From a virus: 25,608 nt of DNA. Below are positions 24,300-25,608 of the stretch, piece after piece. Location: the IMG/VR virus record IMGVR_UViG_3300009285_002253, positions 1 through 25,608 of that record; one strand, given 5' to 3'. The translations under genes were made by a program, and so were the position numbers. Positions within the stretch are counted from its first letter, which is position 1, and every line of letters begins with the position of its first letter. A model generated the notes under the pieces. The model worked only from the letters and a program-made list of their open reading frames with translations. It had not been told where the DNA came from and made no database searches.

Positions 24300-24407
24300 T
24301 TACCGCTTCTTACTGCGCCAAATAAAATAAATACATGCAACGATTACAAAAAATCCACCTACATACATTGCTGCCGTTGTTAATGTATTCACTGTTGTTT
24401 GTTCCAT
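24300..24407 (-). CDS. Small single-span membrane peptide, 35 aa
   Basis: ATG at 24407 has AAGGTG five bases upstream; a longer reading from 24542 overlaps the previous gene without a ribosome site. The product is MEQTTVNTLTTAAMYV, then a single membrane span (about GGFFVIVACIYFIW), then a short basic tail RSKKR. The tail predicts N-out, C-in topology. At 35 residues it is among the smallest credible phage membrane proteins and could be a pinholin-type or accessory protein, but small size forbids confident assignment. It immediately precedes the fibre gene, which itself carries an export signal. Confidence 0.6.
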   Translation of the reverse strand: MEQTTVNTLTTAAMYVGGFFVIVACIYFIWRSKKR

Positions 24408-24456
24408 GATTGCACCTTGTTTTAATTCGTTTTTAATGTGTTGGAAATATACTACC

Positions 24457-24477
24457 GTTATTATGTATTGTAATAAC
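24457..24477. other. Small AT-rich hairpin after the 239-aa gene
   Basis: GTTATTA (24457-24463) and TAATAAC (24471-24477) form a perfect seven-base-pair stem with a seven-base loop, five bases after the stop of the 239-residue gene. It is AT-rich and lacks a T-run, so it is a weak candidate for 3'-end processing rather than a strong terminator. Confidence 0.3.
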
Positions 24478-24481
24478 AATG

Positions 24482-25201
24482 CTACTTTGTTTTCCTTTTT
24501 AGGAATGCATCGACAGTATTTTTTGTTATATACAATTGGCAAACGTTTTTCGGTTTGCCACCCTTGACAACATGCTCTTTTAGGATTGCTTCTTTTGTAA
24601 ATCCAATTTTTACCAATCTTTCAATTCTTGCTTTGTCCGTTGTAAATAATTGCATATACAACTTTCTAAAAGAATAATCATCTTCATTCGGTTTTAGAGC
24701 TTGCACCGTTGCCGCTTTAACTATTGTAGAATACAATTTCATATCGTCATCGAATTCCGGTATGACATTCACATCCAATTTAATTGTGCCATGATAGAGC
24801 GAATCTATTATTAATTCTACAATACCCAATTCTTTTTCAGTGCCAAGTACATGCGCGATATACGCATCATATTTGTTTTTTTTGCTATATTCATTTGCAT
24901 ACCAATCTTCATTTTCTATTTCGGTTATTTTCCTGTCAGTGAATAAGTGCCGCATGGCTACTGGATGTGATTTTGTTTGCCTATAAAATTCCAAATGCCG
25001 CAGCACAAATAAATCTTTTGCAATGTGTTTTAGTTCCATGTTAGCGCCTGTTTTTGTTGTCTTGCGTAAAAAGTTTTTTGTCGTTGTATGTAATTTGTTT
25101 ATTGGCTGTGCTACAATTAGCGGCATGTATTTTTCTTCCGGCACTTCATTCGCCGGATGCAAGCTAATTGTTTTAATGTTGATTACCGTTTTGCGTGACA
25201 T
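24482..25201 (-). CDS. Hypothetical protein, 239 aa
   Basis: Unrecognised. ATG at 25201 has AGGA about seven bases upstream. An internal ATG at 25042 (codon 54) is another option with a weaker AGGCG, so the first 53 residues are uncertain. They look unstructured and basic. The remainder is mainly helical and mixed in charge (VLRHLEFYRQTKSHP, AYIAHVLGTEKELG). The last 40 residues (RIERLVKIGFTKEAILKEHVV) have a pattern like a small DNA-binding helix-turn-helix, with a basic C-terminus (FLKRKTK), but this is not decisive. The gene starts four bases after the glycosyltransferase-like stop and is followed by the 35-residue membrane peptide. It could be a scaffold, a small terminase subunit-like or a regulatory protein. 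Confidence 0.6.
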   Translation of the reverse strand: MSRKTVINIKTISLHPANEVPEEKYMPLIVAQPINKLHTTTKNFLRKTTKTGANMELKHIAKDLFVLRHLEFYRQTKSHPVAMRHLFTDRKITEIENEDWYANEYSKKNKYDAYIAHVLGTEKELGIVELIIDSLYHGTIKLDVNVIPEFDDDMKLYSTIVKAATVQALKPNEDDYSFRKLYMQLFTTDKARIERLVKIGFTKEAILKEHVVKGGKPKNVCQLYITKNTVDAFLKRKTK

Positions 25202-25205
25202 TTGC

Positions 25206-25608
25206 TTATTCCTGATTTCTTATATCATCGATATTCGCATAAGGATGATTAAACAAAACGCTAGGCAATTCACCCGCGAAACTTTCACAACCTGATTTTT
25301 TTGTCTGTGTTGGTTGCGTGTTTTCCCCTTGCTTCCAACCTGTGACGGTATCATTTACCTGATTCGGATCTTCTATTCCCCTGTTCTTGTAGTATCTAAT
25401 CTTATTCTGTAATATATTCATTTTCCTGACATATCCAAAATGGTAGATACTTTCGCCCGAATATACAGCAGCTTTATATTTTGGTTCATCGACTTTTTCG
25501 AATTTCTTGTCATCCATTTTCGATTCGAAATAGTTGAATGATTTTCTATGCATAAAAGATTTGTTCCATCGCCATACGCGCGGGTGTACGCTACTCCATT
25601 TCCCGCCA
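25206..25608 (-). CDS. Glycosyltransferase-like protein, C-terminal part (cut by right edge)
   Basis: The minus-strand frame has no stop up to the right edge, giving 133 visible residues of a longer protein; the internal ATG at 25553 is probably not the start. The end segment RVWRWNKSFMHRKSFNYFE, then SIYHFGYVRK, then FAGELPSVLFNHPY matches the layout of the C-terminus in family 2-type glycosyltransferases. There, a line like 'iYHYGWVR' is followed by a K-rich helix, an acidic or aromatic segment and 'F.G.HP'. It may modify phage or host sugars, or phage proteins. The catalytic GT-A domain with DxD would lie outside the window, so the call is provisional. Confidence 0.5.
   Translation of the reverse strand, partial: GGKWSSVHPRVWRWNKSFMHRKSFNYFESKMDDKKFEKVDEPKYKAAVYSGESIYHFGYVRKMNILQNKIRYYKNRGIEDPNQVNDTVTGWKQGENTQPTQTKKSGCESFAGELPSVLFNHPYANIDDIRNQE

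Noticed and set aside
24300-24542. 80-residue reading of the small membrane gene
   Set aside because: It overlaps the previous gene by 61 bases with no ribosome site, whereas the internal ATG at 24407 has AAGGTG at the right distance.
1-25608. Integrase, transposase, CRISPR array, tRNA, toxin-antitoxin or defence genes
   Set aside because: None could be recognised on either strand; small unknown genes here show no supporting motifs for such roles.

Overview
The window is a stretch of a tailed (siphovirus-type) bacteriophage or prophage genome. Every gene I can support lies on the minus strand, so transcription runs from base 25608 towards base 1. The DNA is AT-rich overall, with genes tightly packed and often overlapping by 1-8 bases. 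No bacterial housekeeping gene, rRNA, tRNA, integrase, transposase or CRISPR array was seen. Terminase, portal and capsid genes are not in view and probably lie beyond the right edge. Export signals of the form xAQ (NGYA|Q, MNA|Q) suggest a host in the Bacteroidota/FCB group, but clear Shine-Dalgarno sequences (AGGAG, AAGGTG, AGAGG) precede many genes, which is unusual for typical Bacteroidota. The host assignment is therefore tentative. || Layout in transcription order. (1) 25608-24300: the C-terminal end of a probable glycosyltransferase, a 239-residue unknown and a 35-residue membrane peptide. (2) 24255-21372: a signal-peptide-bearing fibre protein of 764 residues, a 61-residue membrane peptide and a 118-residue exported helical protein. 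The fibre tip and the 61-residue gene form a GC-rich island. (3) 21323-17993: the head-tail joining and tail-tube module (connector, stopper, HK97 gp10-like, tail terminator, tail tube), then tail assembly chaperones with a programmed -1 frameshift at T TTT TTT. (4) 17993-5850: tape measure, a 1440-residue tail hub or central tail protein, a 299-residue minor tail protein and a 1042-residue cysteine-rich putative lipoprotein fibre ending in a C1q-like domain. (5) 5789-5261: a single-gene unit with its own promoter candidate, palindrome and terminator. (6) 5237-1: the replication module, with an SNF2-type helicase, a probable replication initiator, a DnaC-like helicase loader without ATPase motifs, two unknowns and the N-terminal part of a probable DnaB-like replicative helicase. 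|| The two most interesting observations are these. First, the initiator gene contains three repeats that change reading frame, followed by an AT-rich tandem repeat and an Asn/Ser/Lys-rich linker. This is the arrangement of the lambda O gene and origin. Second, at least three genes within the structural operon carry Sec or lipoprotein export signals, and one of these encodes a 1042-residue protein with 30 cysteines. That is hard to reconcile with ordinary cytoplasmic virion assembly. A 67-bp regulatory element is also duplicated, at constant length, ahead of the initiator and loader genes. All identifications come from reading motifs and gene order; no database search was possible.
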